A DNA stretch of 53,817 nucleotides from Pseudoxanthomonas jiangsuensis (GTDB lineage Bacteria > Pseudomonadota > Gammaproteobacteria > Xanthomonadales > Xanthomonadaceae), in contig NZ_PDWL01000026.1 of NCBI RefSeq assembly GCF_010093185.1, forward strand, positions 1 to 53,817, written 5' to 3'. Every line of letters begins with the position of its first letter. The stretch's first letter is position 1. The notes under the pieces are model-generated. The model did no database searches, was not told the DNA's origin, and worked only from the letters and a program-made list of their open reading frames with translations. Made by a program: the position numbers and the translations under genes. Shown one piece after another: positions 25,825 through 34,268 of this stretch.

Positions 25825-26913
25825 TCAGCTTGCGCGCTTGTGGAAGTACACCCGTTCGGCCGCCCAGCGCAGCGGCGGCGAATGCAGCAGAAGGTCGAAC
25901 GGCCAGTCGAACTGGATGCGGTCGTAGGCCCAGCGCAAGGCGCGCTTGAAGCGGAAGCGCGGCGCGGCGGCGATCGCCACCTGCTCGGGCGGTGGGCCGC
26001 CGTCGCGCAGGTGGGCGGCGATCGCGCGGCCCACCGCCCAGCCATGCTCCCAGGCCGAGTGGATGCCGCCGGCGGTGACCGGCGAGACCACGCCGGCGGC
26101 GTCGCCGACCAGGATGGCGCGGTCGCGGGCCAGGTCGGGCACCGGGCCGCTGCAGGGGATCAGGCCGGCGCGTGTGGGCCCGGGCCGCAGGTGCCGCGGC
26201 AGCCCGCCGGCCAGGCCCACGCGCAGCAGGAAGCTGTCGATGTCGGGCAGCCGCGCGCGCGCCGGGTCGTGGCGCAGGGCCAGGCCGGCCTGGATGCCGG
26301 TGGGGTTCTGCGCGATCCAGCCGATGTAGCCGGGGGCGTAGCGCTTGCTGATGAAGCAGTGCAGGGCGTCGGGCTCGCCGAGCATCGCCCCGGGGAACTC
26401 GTACTCGATGCCGTACAGGAACTGGCGCACCTGGCCCAGGCCGCAGGCGCGGGCGACCCGCGAGCGCGCGCCGTCGGCGCCGACCAGGTAGCCGGTGGCG
26501 CCGAGGCCGTCGATCCGCCAGCCGCCGCCGTCGCGCTGGCAGCCGGTGAAGGCCTGGCCCAGGCGCAGGTCCACGCCGTGTTCGCGCATCTGCGCGGCCA
26601 GCCAGCGCATCACCCCCGGCGTGTCGGTGGTGAGGAAGTAGTAGCCGGGCGCGGCCAGGGCGACCTGCTTCAGGCTCGGCGCGTACAGGCGCACCTGGCC
26701 GATGCGCCGGGTCAGCGCCGGCGGCAGGCGTTCGAGCAGGGTCTGCTCGGCCGCTTCCTTGACGATGATCCCGGTGGTGTGCAGCTTCTCGCCGGGATCG
26801 CGTTTGCGCTCGAGCACGCACACGTGCAGCCCGCGCTGGGCCGCGGCGATCGCGCACGCGGCGCCGGCGAAGCTGGCGCCGACCACGACCAGGTCGGGAC
26901 GGGAGGAGGACAT
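25825..26913 (-). CDS. FAD-dependent oxidoreductase (geranylgeranyl reductase-like)
   Basis: 362 residues. N-terminal Rossmann motif VVGASFAGAACA with the acidic end VLERK; the second FAD block is AILVGDAAGVVSPVTAGGIHSAWEHG. This combination marks the geranylgeranyl reductase/p-hydroxybenzoate hydroxylase-like flavoproteins, so it might saturate isoprenoid or hydroxylate aromatic substrates. Start at MSSSRPDLVVVG; the upstream extension to 27102 is arginine/alanine-rich filler and would overlap the HigBA operators. It is divergent from higBA over ~230 bases. Confidence 0.85.
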   Translation of the reverse strand: MSSSRPDLVVVGASFAGAACAIAAAQRGLHVCVLERKRDPGEKLHTTGIIVKEAAEQTLLERLPPALTRRIGQVRLYAPSLKQVALAAPGYYFLTTDTPGVMRWLAAQMREHGVDLRLGQAFTGCQRDGGGWRIDGLGATGYLVGADGARSRVARACGLGQVRQFLYGIEYEFPGAMLGEPDALHCFISKRYAPGYIGWIAQNPTGIQAGLALRHDPARARLPDIDSFLLRVGLAGGLPRHLRPGPTRAGLIPCSGPVPDLARDRAILVGDAAGVVSPVTAGGIHSAWEHGWAVGRAIAAHLRDGGPPPEQVAIAAAPRFRFKRALRWAYDRIQFDWPFDLLLHSPPLRWAAERVYFHKRAS

Positions 26914-27100
26914 CGGTGTTCCTGCGGCGGTGCGGGAGGCCGATGCTGGGACGGCGATGCGGGCCGACGGCGAAGCGGAGGTGAAGCGGGCGTGGGCGCC
27001 CGCCGGGCCGGCCGGGCGCCGACGCGGTGGCCTGGCCGCGGGCGGTGACCGGTAGAACCTGGCGATCGACGGCGGGCGGGTGAAGGATCGAGTTTCCTCC

Positions 27101-27134
27101 ATGACGGATTGCGTTATATGACGGAATCCGTTAT
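27101..27134 (+). promoter_or_regulatory. Tandem HigA-type operators
   Basis: Two adjacent 17-mers, ATGACGGATTGCGTTAT and ATGACGGAATCCGTTAT (15 of 17 identical); the second is near-palindromic (ACGGAATCCGT core). They end 10 bases before the toxin start codon and overlap a TTATAT that could be a -10 box. Autorepression by HigA is the usual mode for this family. Confidence 0.65.
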
Positions 27135-27143
27135 GGTCGGGCC

Positions 27144-27425
27144 GTGATCCGGAGCTTCATCGACAGGGAAGCCGAAAAGGTCTGGGAGGGCACGCCTTCC
27201 CGGAGGCTGCCCGGCGATATCCAGGCGGTGGCGCGGCGCAAGCTGCGCATGCTCCACAACGCCGCCACCCTGGACGACCTGCGGATTCCACCCGCCAATC
27301 GCCTGGAGGCCTTGAAGGGCGACCGCAAGGGGCGGCACAGCATCCGGATCAACGACCAGTGGCGGCTGTGCTTCCGTTGGGAGGCGGGAGACGCCTTCGA
27401 GGTCGGAATCGTCGATTACCACTGA
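27144..27425 (+). CDS. higB: HigB-type toxin (RelE superfamily)
   Basis: Ribosome-dependent mRNA endonuclease toxin, 93 residues. Family-typical start (GTG, MIRSFIDREAEKVWEG), then RRKLRMLHNAATLDDLRIPPANRLEALKGDRKG and the active-site strand HSIRINDQWRLCFRWEAG ending VGIVDYH. All blocks match HigB/GraT proteins. As usual for hig loci the toxin comes first, with the antitoxin gene starting 13 bases later. Expression is probably controlled by HigA on the tandem sites just upstream. Confidence 0.93.
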   Translation: MIRSFIDREAEKVWEGTPSRRLPGDIQAVARRKLRMLHNAATLDDLRIPPANRLEALKGDRKGRHSIRINDQWRLCFRWEAGDAFEVGIVDYH

Positions 27426-27438
27426 GGAGTCTGCCGCG

Positions 27439-27735
27439 ATGGCCAACCGGAAGCTGCCCAACATCCATCCTGGCGAGGTCCTGCTCGAGGAGTTCCTGCT
27501 GCCGCTGGGCATCAGCCAGAATGCACTGGCGCGTGCCGCGGGGGTGCCTCCGCGGCGGATCAACGAGATCGTGCTGGGCAAGCGCGGTGTGAGCGCCGAT
27601 ACCGCCGTGCGGTTGGCGGCCGCGCTCGGAACCAGCGAGCGGTTCTGGCTGGGCCTGCAGGCCGATTACGACCTGGAGGAGGCCCATCGCGCCCTGGGCG
27701 ACGCGGTGGCCAGGATCGAACGCCTGGCGGCGTAG
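27439..27735 (+). CDS. higA: HigA-type antitoxin (XRE family)
   Basis: 98 residues: PNIHPGEVLLEEFLLPLGISQ followed by a helix-turn-helix (NALARAAGVPPRRINEIVLGKRGVSADTA, ~35-63) and LGTSERFWLGLQADYDLEEA, the standard HigA layout. It binds HigB and represses the operon. The two genes are complete, so the module should be active. It sits between metabolic genes as a typical chromosomal toxin-antitoxin insertion. Confidence 0.94.
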   Translation: MANRKLPNIHPGEVLLEEFLLPLGISQNALARAAGVPPRRINEIVLGKRGVSADTAVRLAAALGTSERFWLGLQADYDLEEAHRALGDAVARIERLAA

Positions 27736-27842
27736 CGGGGCAGGGCACAGGCTGCGGCCATTGGCCGCGCACCGCAGGTTCGGGCCGTCGCCAGCGCCGA
27801 TTTGCTACCCTGCGCCGCCCCGACCTTCTGGAAGTTCCGCCG

Positions 27843-28745
27843 GTGTCCCTCCTGCTGTGGCTGCGCATCGCCCTGGTCCTGCTGCTGATCGTGCTCAACA
27901 CCCTGGTCCACGCGCTGCCGTTGCTGGCCGTGGGCGTGGTCAAGGCGGTGCTGCCCCTGGGTGCCGTGCGGCGGGCGTGCAATCCAGTGCTGACCGGGCT
28001 GGCGGAGAACTGGATCGCGGTCAACACCGCCATGATCGGCGCGTTCACCCGTACCCGCTTCGCCATCGAGGGCCTGGACGGCCTGCAGCGCGACGGCCAT
28101 TACCTGGTGCTGGCCAACCACCAGAGCTGGGTCGACATCGTGGTCCTGCAGAAGGTGTTCAATCGCAGGATCCCTTTGCTGCGCTTCTTCCTCAAGCGCC
28201 AGCTGTTCTGGGTGCCGGTGCTGGGGCTGGCGTGGTGGGCGCTGGATTTCCCGTTCATGGGCCGCTACACCCGCAAGCAGATCGCGCGCAACCCGGAGCT
28301 GGGCCGGCGCGACATGGAGGCCACCCGCCGCGCCTGCGCCAAGTTCCGCGACATCCCGGTGTCGGTGATGAACTTCGTCGAGGGCACCCGCTTCACCCCG
28401 GCCAAGCATGACGGCCAGGCATCGCCGTACCGGCACCTGCTCAAGCCCAAGTCCGGCGGCGTGGCCTTCGTCCTGGACGCGATGGGCGATGGCCTGCAGG
28501 CGGTGCTGGACGTGAGCATCGCCTATCCGGGCGGACGCCCGACCCTGGTCGAGCTGATGGCCGATCGCGTCCCCGAGGTGCGGGTGAAAGTGCGGCAGAG
28601 GCCGATCCCCCCCGAGCTGGTGGCCGGCAACTATCAGGAGGACCGCGCCTTCCGCGCCCGCTTCCAGCAGTGGATGAACGCGGTGTGGCAGGAGAAGGAC
28701 GCCGACCTGGCGCGGCTGCTGGAGAGGGAGCAGAGCCATGCGTAA
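27843..28745 (+). CDS. Lysophospholipid acyltransferase (YihG-like)
   Basis: Inner-membrane glycerophospholipid acyltransferase, 300 residues. N-terminal hydrophobic segment (LWLRIALVLLLIVLNTLVHALPLLAVGVV), catalytic HX4D motif NHQSWVD (His93, Asp98), then FFLKRQLFWVPVLGLAWWALDFPFMGR and the second motif FVEGTRF; this order and length match E. coli YihG/YcfB-type enzymes. The GTG start follows GGAAGTTCCGCC. The end overlaps the DUF2058 gene by 8 bases, so the pair is translationally coupled. Confidence 0.9.
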   Translation: MSLLLWLRIALVLLLIVLNTLVHALPLLAVGVVKAVLPLGAVRRACNPVLTGLAENWIAVNTAMIGAFTRTRFAIEGLDGLQRDGHYLVLANHQSWVDIVVLQKVFNRRIPLLRFFLKRQLFWVPVLGLAWWALDFPFMGRYTRKQIARNPELGRRDMEATRRACAKFRDIPVSVMNFVEGTRFTPAKHDGQASPYRHLLKPKSGGVAFVLDAMGDGLQAVLDVSIAYPGGRPTLVELMADRVPEVRVKVRQRPIPPELVAGNYQEDRAFRARFQQWMNAVWQEKDADLARLLEREQSHA

Positions 28746-29301
28746 CGCCCTGCAGGAACAGCTGCTCAAGGCCGGCCTGGCGAAGAAGTCCAAGGTCGAT
28801 CAGGTCGCGCGCGAGCAGGCGAAGCAGCGCCAGGGCAAGGCGCCGAAACCCGACGCCACGGCCGATGCGGACGCCGGTGTCGACATGGCGGCCGAGGCCG
28901 AGCGCCAGCGCCAGGCGAGGGTGGAGCGCGACCGCGCCCTGGCCGCCGAGCGCAACGCCCAGGCGCGCGCGGCCGAGCAGCGCGCCCAGGCCCGGCAGAT
29001 CATCGAGCAGGGCCGGCTGCCGCCGGGCGGGGAAATCGAGTACCGCTTCACCGACGGCAAGGCGATCCGCAGCGTGCTGGTCACCTCCCAGGTGCGTGCG
29101 CAGCTGGCCAAGGGCGCGCTGGTGATCGTGCGTCTGGATCAGGGCTATGCCGTGGTGCCGCGCGCGGTCGCCGAGAAGGTCGAGGCCCGCGATGCCTCGC
29201 TGGTCGTGGTCGACCATGCCCGCACCCCGGAGCCGGCCGCCGATGCGGCCGACGACGCCTACTACAGCCGTTTCCAGGTGCCCGACGACCTGGTCTGGTG
29301 A
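28738..29301 (+). CDS. DUF2058 family protein (YaiL-like)
   Basis: 187 residues. The N-terminus NALQEQLLKAGLAKKSKVDQVAREQAKQ is characteristic, followed by a charged alanine-rich coiled-coil region (~50-90, AERQRQARVERDRALAAE) and a compact C-terminal part (IEYRFTDGKAIRSVLVT, GYAVVP, YYSRFQVPDDLVW). YaiL-type proteins are nucleoprotein- or polysome-associated in E. coli, but their role is unknown. The stop codon abuts the convergent GH27 stop with no intervening base. Confidence 0.9.
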   Translation: MRNALQEQLLKAGLAKKSKVDQVAREQAKQRQGKAPKPDATADADAGVDMAAEAERQRQARVERDRALAAERNAQARAAEQRAQARQIIEQGRLPPGGEIEYRFTDGKAIRSVLVTSQVRAQLAKGALVIVRLDQGYAVVPRAVAEKVEARDASLVVVDHARTPEPAADAADDAYYSRFQVPDDLVW

Positions 29302-30513
29302 TCAGCGCGGCGCCAGCCGCAGGACCACCACGCCATGCGCCGGCAGGGTGGCGGTGAAGGCCTGCGCGGTACTGCCTTCGCCGCCGTGCCAGACGTCGCG
29401 CCAGGCGAAGCGCTGGTGGCCGAAGTCGATCTCGCGCTTGCTGATGTCGTCCTTCATGTAGTGGAAGGCCCAGTCCAGGGTGTATTCGCGCGCCGCATCG
29501 CCGCGGTTGAGGAACAGCAGCGCGTACTCGCCCTTGTCCAGCGGCTTGAGGTAGAGCTCGACCTCGCCCTCGTCGATCCACTTCATCGCCTGGATCCCGA
29601 GCCGGTCCTGGTTGATCGCGATCATGCCACGGTGGGTGAGGATGCGGCGGGTGGCCTCGCTCATCGAGCGCAGGTCGTTGCCGGCGATCAGCGGCGAGGC
29701 GAGCATGGCCCACAGCGAGAAGTGGGCGCGGTCCTCTTCCTCGGTCATGCCGTTGCCCACCTCCATCATGTCCATGTCGTTCCAGCGGCCGGGGCCTGCG
29801 TACTTGCGCAGCCCGGCCTGCTTGTCGAGGATCGGCAGTACCCCCAGCGACGACCACGAGCCGTGGTTGTGCTCGCAGCTCCAGCACGGATAGATGTCGC
29901 CGGTGGTGCGCCAGGAATGGCCGACGTCCAGCGCCCATTCCCAGGGCTTGTTGTCGCCCCACTCGCAGATGCTGAACAGCATCGGCCGGCCGGTCCTGGC
30001 GATCGCGTCGCGCATCGTGGCGTAGGCCGAGGCCGGGTTGATGTCCTTGGTGTCGCACCAGTCGTACTTGACGTAGTCGATGCCCCAGCGGGCGTAGGCC
30101 AGCGCGTCCTGGTACTCGTGGCCGCGGCTGCCGGGACGGCCGGCGCAGGTGGTGTTGCCGGCGTCGGAGTAGATGCCCAGCTTCAGGCCCCTGGCGTGCA
30201 CGTAATCGGCCAGCGCCTTCATGCCCGACGGGAAGGTCTTCGGGTCGGGCCGGATGTTGCCGTCGGCATCGCGGGTGCCGTGCCAGCAGTCGTCGATGTT
30301 GATGTACTCGTAGCCGGCGTCCTTCATCCCGGAGGCGACCATGGCGTCGGCCATTTCCCGGATCATCCGCTCGTCGACGTTGCAGCCGAAGGTGTTCCAG
30401 CTGTTCCAGCCCATCTGCGGGGTGCGCGCCACCTGGTCGGACTTCTGCGCCGACGCCGGGAGCGGAATGCACAACGCGAGGGCGAGGAGGAGGAAGCGGA
30501 ACGGCACGCGCAT
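29302..30513 (-). CDS. Alpha-galactosidase, GH27
   Basis: Secreted hydrolase of terminal alpha-galactose (galactomannan, raffinose-type sugars). 403 residues with a signal peptide (MRVPFRFLLLALALCIPLPASA). GH27 blocks: TPQMGWNSWNTFGCNVDE, YINIDDCWHG, the nucleophile Asp in DYVKYDWCDT, FSICEWGDNKPWEW, and the acid/base Asp in SWRTTGDI, all intact. C-terminal beta domain (VELYLKPLDKGEYALLFLNRG). A second ATG three codons upstream (30522) is also possible. The gene is divergent from the next membrane-protein gene; no transporter is adjacent. Confidence 0.94.
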   Translation of the reverse strand: MRVPFRFLLLALALCIPLPASAQKSDQVARTPQMGWNSWNTFGCNVDERMIREMADAMVASGMKDAGYEYINIDDCWHGTRDADGNIRPDPKTFPSGMKALADYVHARGLKLGIYSDAGNTTCAGRPGSRGHEYQDALAYARWGIDYVKYDWCDTKDINPASAYATMRDAIARTGRPMLFSICEWGDNKPWEWALDVGHSWRTTGDIYPCWSCEHNHGSWSSLGVLPILDKQAGLRKYAGPGRWNDMDMMEVGNGMTEEEDRAHFSLWAMLASPLIAGNDLRSMSEATRRILTHRGMIAINQDRLGIQAMKWIDEGEVELYLKPLDKGEYALLFLNRGDAAREYTLDWAFHYMKDDISKREIDFGHQRFAWRDVWHGGEGSTAQAFTATLPAHGVVVLRLAPR

Positions 30514-30757
30514 GGTCTGCATCCGGAATGGGAAGGTCCACCGCGGACTTTGCGAGCCAGGCGCGTACCGGGCAATCCCGGAATCGTTATAGGAGGTATC
30601 TCCACGCGGCGCGCACAGGAGATTCACAACCCGAACAGGAGGGTTAACGCGACCCCGCCAACCGCTGGACATGCGCAGCCGCACGCGTGGAAATCACGCC
30701 TGCTTGCCGCCGGGCTCCCTAGCGTCGCTGCATGGCCAGCACTCCAGGAGAACCGAC

Positions 30758-31291
30758 GTGAACACCTTGTCCGCCCTGACCGGCGAGCGTTCCGACAGCA
30801 AGGTCGCCGCCGTATTCGAACGTGAATCCACCGCACGCGCGGTCGCGCGCCGGCTGCGCGAGCGCCTGGGCCTGCAGGCCTCCCAGGTGCAGTTGGTCAC
30901 GCCCGCCGACAGCCATCCGGGACGCAAGCTGGAACCGGAAGGACATGGCATCTTCCGCACGATCATCGTGGCCCACTACAAGCTGGGGTTGGCCGGGCTG
31001 GCGGTGGGCGCGATGGTGTATGCGGCGATGTACTTGATCGGCCTGGACGGGGTGACCCGATCCCCGTGGCTGGCTGCGGCGCTGGTGATCGGCTACGGCG
31101 GTGTGTTCGGGCTGATGGCCGGCGGCCTGGTATCGCTCCGTCCGGACCATGATCCCTACATCGGCAAGGTGCAGGGCGCGCTCGAGGCAGGGCGCTGCGC
31201 GGTGGTGGTGCATGCCTTCGACAGCGGCCAGCGCGACCGCGCGGTCGAGGAACTGGCCGGGCAGGGCGGCGAACCGGTGAGGACGCTGTAG
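30758..31291 (+). CDS. Two-helix membrane protein, unknown function
   Basis: 177 residues, from a GTG preceded by AGGAGAAC. A cytoplasmic N-terminal part (KVAAVFERESTARAVARRLRERLGL) resembles a ferredoxin-like stress or general-stress fold, followed by two membrane helices (GLAGLAVGAMVYAAMYLIG and WLAAALVIGYGGVFGLMAGGL) and a second soluble part (VQGALEAGRCAVVVHAF) that echoes the first. Similar proteins occur in xanthomonads with no known role. It has no evident partner; the divergent GH27 gene is unrelated in function. Confidence 0.75.
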   Translation: MNTLSALTGERSDSKVAAVFERESTARAVARRLRERLGLQASQVQLVTPADSHPGRKLEPEGHGIFRTIIVAHYKLGLAGLAVGAMVYAAMYLIGLDGVTRSPWLAAALVIGYGGVFGLMAGGLVSLRPDHDPYIGKVQGALEAGRCAVVVHAFDSGQRDRAVEELAGQGGEPVRTL

Positions 31292-31336
31292 CGGCACGTA
31301 GTCGCATGCATGCCGCCGCCAGCCCTATGGTCCGCT

Positions 31337-31371
31337 GAAAAGACGCGGGCGCGGCGATCCGCCTCCCGCGT
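31337..31371 (-). terminator. Rho-independent terminator
   Basis: On the minus strand a stem ACGCGGG/CCCGCGT with an inner GGCG/CGCC pair is followed by CTTTTC. It lies directly after the minus-strand small protein gene, closing the two minus-strand genes upstream. Confidence 0.5.
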
Positions 31372-31377
31372 TTGCCG

Positions 31378-31599
31378 TCAGGCGCTCTTGCGGCGCTTGC
31401 CGTCGGTCTCGGGTGCGGTCGAGGGCGTGGCGATCCGGGTCAGCACAGGGGTGTTGCCCAGCACCTCGATCCGGCCGCCGGCCTTGCGGAAGGCGGCCAG
31501 GTCGTGGGAGATGCGCTCGCTGGTGAGCACGCCGGAGGACTTGCCGGTATCGGCGAGCTTGCGGGGATGCGGCATGGCTGCGTTCTTGCGGGCGGTCAT
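31378..31599 (-). CDS. Small basic protein, unknown function
   Basis: 73 residues (MTARKNAAMPHPRKLADTGKS at the N-terminus). It has a central GVLTSERISHDLAAFRKAGGRIEVLGNTPV that looks like a folded core, and a charged tail. A strong AGGAGAAG Shine-Dalgarno lies 5 bases before the ATG. No family recognised; small size and high charge suggest a nucleic-acid or protein-binding role, which is speculation. It follows the YkgJ gene by 44 bases in the same direction and precedes a terminator. Confidence 0.65.
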   Translation of the reverse strand: MTARKNAAMPHPRKLADTGKSSGVLTSERISHDLAAFRKAGGRIEVLGNTPVLTRIATPSTAPETDGKRRKSA

Positions 31600-31643
31600 G
31601 GATCTTCTCCTTTGCTCCTTGGGGGATCGGGACGCGGGCGTTC

Positions 31644-31934
31644 TCAGGCCAGGGACGACACGAGGTCGTCCAGCCTGCGCTCGCGGTAGGCGGTACGTAC
31701 GTCCAGGCAGGCCGGGCCGCCCATCTCGAACTGGCGGCAGATCGCCGGCCTCTGCGGGTAGATCGTGCAGCGCAGGTGCAGCGGGTCGATCGCCGCGCAC
31801 CAGCCGTCCTCGTCCTGGGCCATCACTTCCAGCCCGGAGGGATCGCGGTCGACCAGGTGCGGCGGCACCCGGTCGCCCGGCAGCAGCAGCACCGGCAGGC
31901 GGCAGCAGACCGCATCGCAGCGGGTGCAGGCCAC
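31644..31934 (-). CDS. YkgJ family cysteine cluster protein
   Basis: 96 residues with the metal-binding cysteine pattern CTRCDAVCC at the start, then CAAID and HLRCTIYPQRPAICRQF, the UPF0153/YkgJ signature. It probably binds zinc or an iron-sulfur cluster; the function is not known. It begins a short minus-strand unit with the following small basic protein gene. Confidence 0.9.
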   Translation of the reverse strand: MACTRCDAVCCRLPVLLLPGDRVPPHLVDRDPSGLEVMAQDEDGWCAAIDPLHLRCTIYPQRPAICRQFEMGGPACLDVRTAYRERRLDDLVSSLA

Positions 31935-32261
31935 GTCGGCGCAGGTCGCGCTCAGCGCGGCGCTCCCGTGGCGGGCAGGGGACGGATGCGGACGGGGCGG
32001 CGTGGGCGCCGCGATGGAGCGGAAATCCGGATGGCGATGCCTGGCGGAGGGCCCGCGGGAGCCGGCGCTGGTGCGGCCCGGGGCGCTGGGACATGCCGGA
32101 GTCCGGCATGCGGGAATGCGGAATGTGCCGGGATTTTACCCCGGATCGGGATGCGCCGCTGCCGCCGCCGTTCAGGTGGCCCAGGGCCTTGCGGGGCGCA
32201 GGATTCAGGCGGCTGCCGGGCGCTGCTAGAGTCCGCCATCCCGTCCCGGCAGGAGAATCCC
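31935..32261. other. Intergenic region with a perfect palindrome
   Basis: Divergent spacer between the YkgJ gene and the M14 carboxypeptidase gene. No gene is visible. It contains CATGCCGGA-g-TCCGGCATG at 32092-32110, a perfect 9-base-arm palindrome, and a GCCGGGATTTTACCCCGG-like hairpin at about 32128-32145. Either may be a regulator site or transcript hairpin; no consensus was recognised. Confidence 0.5.
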
Positions 32262-33185
32262 GTGGTCGCCATCGAACGCTTCCATCCCATCGGCATCCCC
32301 GGCCAGGCCTGGGGCGAGGCCGAGCGCGCGCAGTGGCGCGCGGCCCAGGTGCGCCGCCGACGCCATGCCGACGGGGTGCTGGCGCCGGTCGAGGCGCTGC
32401 GCGGCGGCTGGGACGTGGTCGAGTACGGGGTGCTCGATTACCCGCCGCAGCGCTACCCTTTGCTCGCCCTGCGCAGCCGCGACTGGAACGACGCCCTGCC
32501 GGTGGCGCTGGTGACCGGCGGCGTGCACGGCTATGAGACCAGCGGCGTGCAGGGTGCATTGCAGTTTGCCCGCGACCACGGGCGCGATTACGACGGGCGC
32601 CTGAACCTGCTGGTGGTGCCCTGCGTCAGCCCGTGGGGCTACGAGCACGTCCAGCGCTGGAACCCGCAGGCCGTGGACCCGAACCGCTCGTTCCGCCAGC
32701 CCAGCCCGGCGCCGGAATCGGCCGCGCTGATGGCGTTGCTCGCGCCGCTGCGCGGGCGGGTGCTGGTGCACGTCGACCTGCACGAGACCACCGACAGCGA
32801 CGAGAGCGAATTCCGCCCGGCGCTGGCCGCGCGCGACGGCAAGCCGTTCGAGCCCGGCGGCATTCCCGACGGCTTCTACCTGGTCGGCGACAGCGAAAAC
32901 CCGCAGCCGGAATTCCAGCAGGCGGTCATCGCCGCGGTGGAGGAGGTCACCCATATCGCACCTGCCGATGCGGAGGGCCGCATGATCGGCTCGCCGGTGG
33001 TGGCCCGCGGCGTCATCAACTATCCGGTGCGGGAACTGGGCCTGTGCGCCGGGATCTCCGACGCGAAGTACGTCACCACCACCGAGGTCTATCCGGACAG
33101 TCCGCGGGCCACGCCGCAGCAGTGCGACGACGCCCAGGTCGCGGCGGTACGGGCGGCCCTCGACTACGCCCTCGCGCATCGCTGA
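32262..33185 (+). CDS. M14 family zinc carboxypeptidase
   Basis: Cytoplasmic zinc peptidase of 307 residues. Zinc ligands His89 and Glu92 lie in GGVHGYETSG and the third His174 in HVDLHETTDSD; DPNRSF (Arg142) is the substrate-carboxylate block and TTEVYPDS near the C-terminus probably holds the catalytic Glu. There is no signal peptide with the GTG start chosen, which follows AGGAGAATCCC; the longer open frame covers the divergent spacer and was rejected. The substrate could be murein peptides or acylated amino acids, as in M14-type deacylases. Confidence 0.88.
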   Translation: MVAIERFHPIGIPGQAWGEAERAQWRAAQVRRRRHADGVLAPVEALRGGWDVVEYGVLDYPPQRYPLLALRSRDWNDALPVALVTGGVHGYETSGVQGALQFARDHGRDYDGRLNLLVVPCVSPWGYEHVQRWNPQAVDPNRSFRQPSPAPESAALMALLAPLRGRVLVHVDLHETTDSDESEFRPALAARDGKPFEPGGIPDGFYLVGDSENPQPEFQQAVIAAVEEVTHIAPADAEGRMIGSPVVARGVINYPVRELGLCAGISDAKYVTTTEVYPDSPRATPQQCDDAQVAAVRAALDYALAHR

Positions 33186-33266
33186 GGGATCACGGCGGCG
33201 CCCTCGATATGCCTGGAACCCCGGCCGCCCGGTTACCATTGGCGTCTGGATCGGGCAAGCGGCGCA

Positions 33267-34268
33267 GTGCGCCAGCGGAGTCTCATGGCGGCATGGGGAG
33301 CGATGGCGCTGCTGGCGGCAGTGATGGCGCTGGCCGCCGGTGCGATGGCATGGTCGCGGCGCCGGCGCGGGGCAGAAACCAAGCCGGTGCATGAGCTCGA
33401 TCCCGCGCCTGCCCCCCGGACGGCAACGGAGAAGGCCGCGGACGGAATCCACGGCGACTGGTATCTGGCCTTGGTCGAACTGGCGGCAGTGGCGCGCTCC
33501 GACGGGACGGATCGGGAAGGCGCCGCGCCGACCGAGGCGGTGGCTGCTACTGCACGGGCGTTGTCGCACTTCGATTCCGATCCGCAGCGCCTGCCGCGCA
33601 GGCCGCAGCTGTTGCCGCAACTGCTCGGCACGCTCAACGACGACGAGGCCGGCGGTCGCGAGATCGCGATGGTGATCGCGCGCGATCCGGTGCTGGCGGC
33701 GAACCTGCTGAAGCTGGCCAACAGTTCTGTTTACCGGGTGCAGTCCGAGCCGGTGGAAAGCCTGGATCGGGCGGTGGCCCTGATCGGCAGCCAGGGCCTG
33801 CGCCAGCTGGTGGCGGTGGCGCTGATGCAGCCGGTGATGCGCGCCAGCGGCAGCGCGCTGGGCCGCCTGCCCGACCTGGTCTGGGAACACACCCAGCATG
33901 CCAGCGCGGCTGCGGCGCGGTTCGCGCGCACGGTCGAGCGCGAGGATGCCTTTGCCGCGCAGCTCCTGGCACTGCTGCAGGGCCTGGGCATGATCGTGGT
34001 CTTGCAGGCGCTGGCGGGCGAATGCGCGCGCCTGTCGGCCCCGCCGCCGGATGCGGATGCGACCGCGGGCCTGCTGCGGCGATGGTCGGTGCGGATCGCC
34101 CGGCGGGTGGCCGAGGAATGGCAGTTGTCGGCACGCATGCTCCAGGCGCTGGACGAACAGGCCGGAACCGAGCTGGCACGGATGGGCGGATTGGGCCGTG
34201 CGCTTGCCGTTTCCGGCCCGGCGGCACTCGAGTCGCTGCGCCAGGCGCAGGCACCGCGCGGCGACTGA
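33267..34268 (+). CDS. HDOD domain protein
   Basis: About 333 residues (GTG start; an ATG six codons in is also possible). An N-terminal membrane helix (AMALLAAVMALAAGAMAW) anchors it. The HDOD domain covers ~100-300: LPQLLGTLNDDEAGGREIAMVIARDPVLAANLLKLANSSVYR and SLDRAVALIGSQGLRQLVAVA are the family's hallmark. HDOD proteins are signalling proteins without phosphodiesterase activity, often tied to motility or c-di-GMP circuits. Neighbours are unrelated. Confidence 0.85.
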   Translation: MRQRSLMAAWGAMALLAAVMALAAGAMAWSRRRRGAETKPVHELDPAPAPRTATEKAADGIHGDWYLALVELAAVARSDGTDREGAAPTEAVAATARALSHFDSDPQRLPRRPQLLPQLLGTLNDDEAGGREIAMVIARDPVLAANLLKLANSSVYRVQSEPVESLDRAVALIGSQGLRQLVAVALMQPVMRASGSALGRLPDLVWEHTQHASAAAARFARTVEREDAFAAQLLALLQGLGMIVVLQALAGECARLSAPPPDADATAGLLRRWSVRIARRVAEEWQLSARMLQALDEQAGTELARMGGLGRALAVSGPAALESLRQAQAPRGD

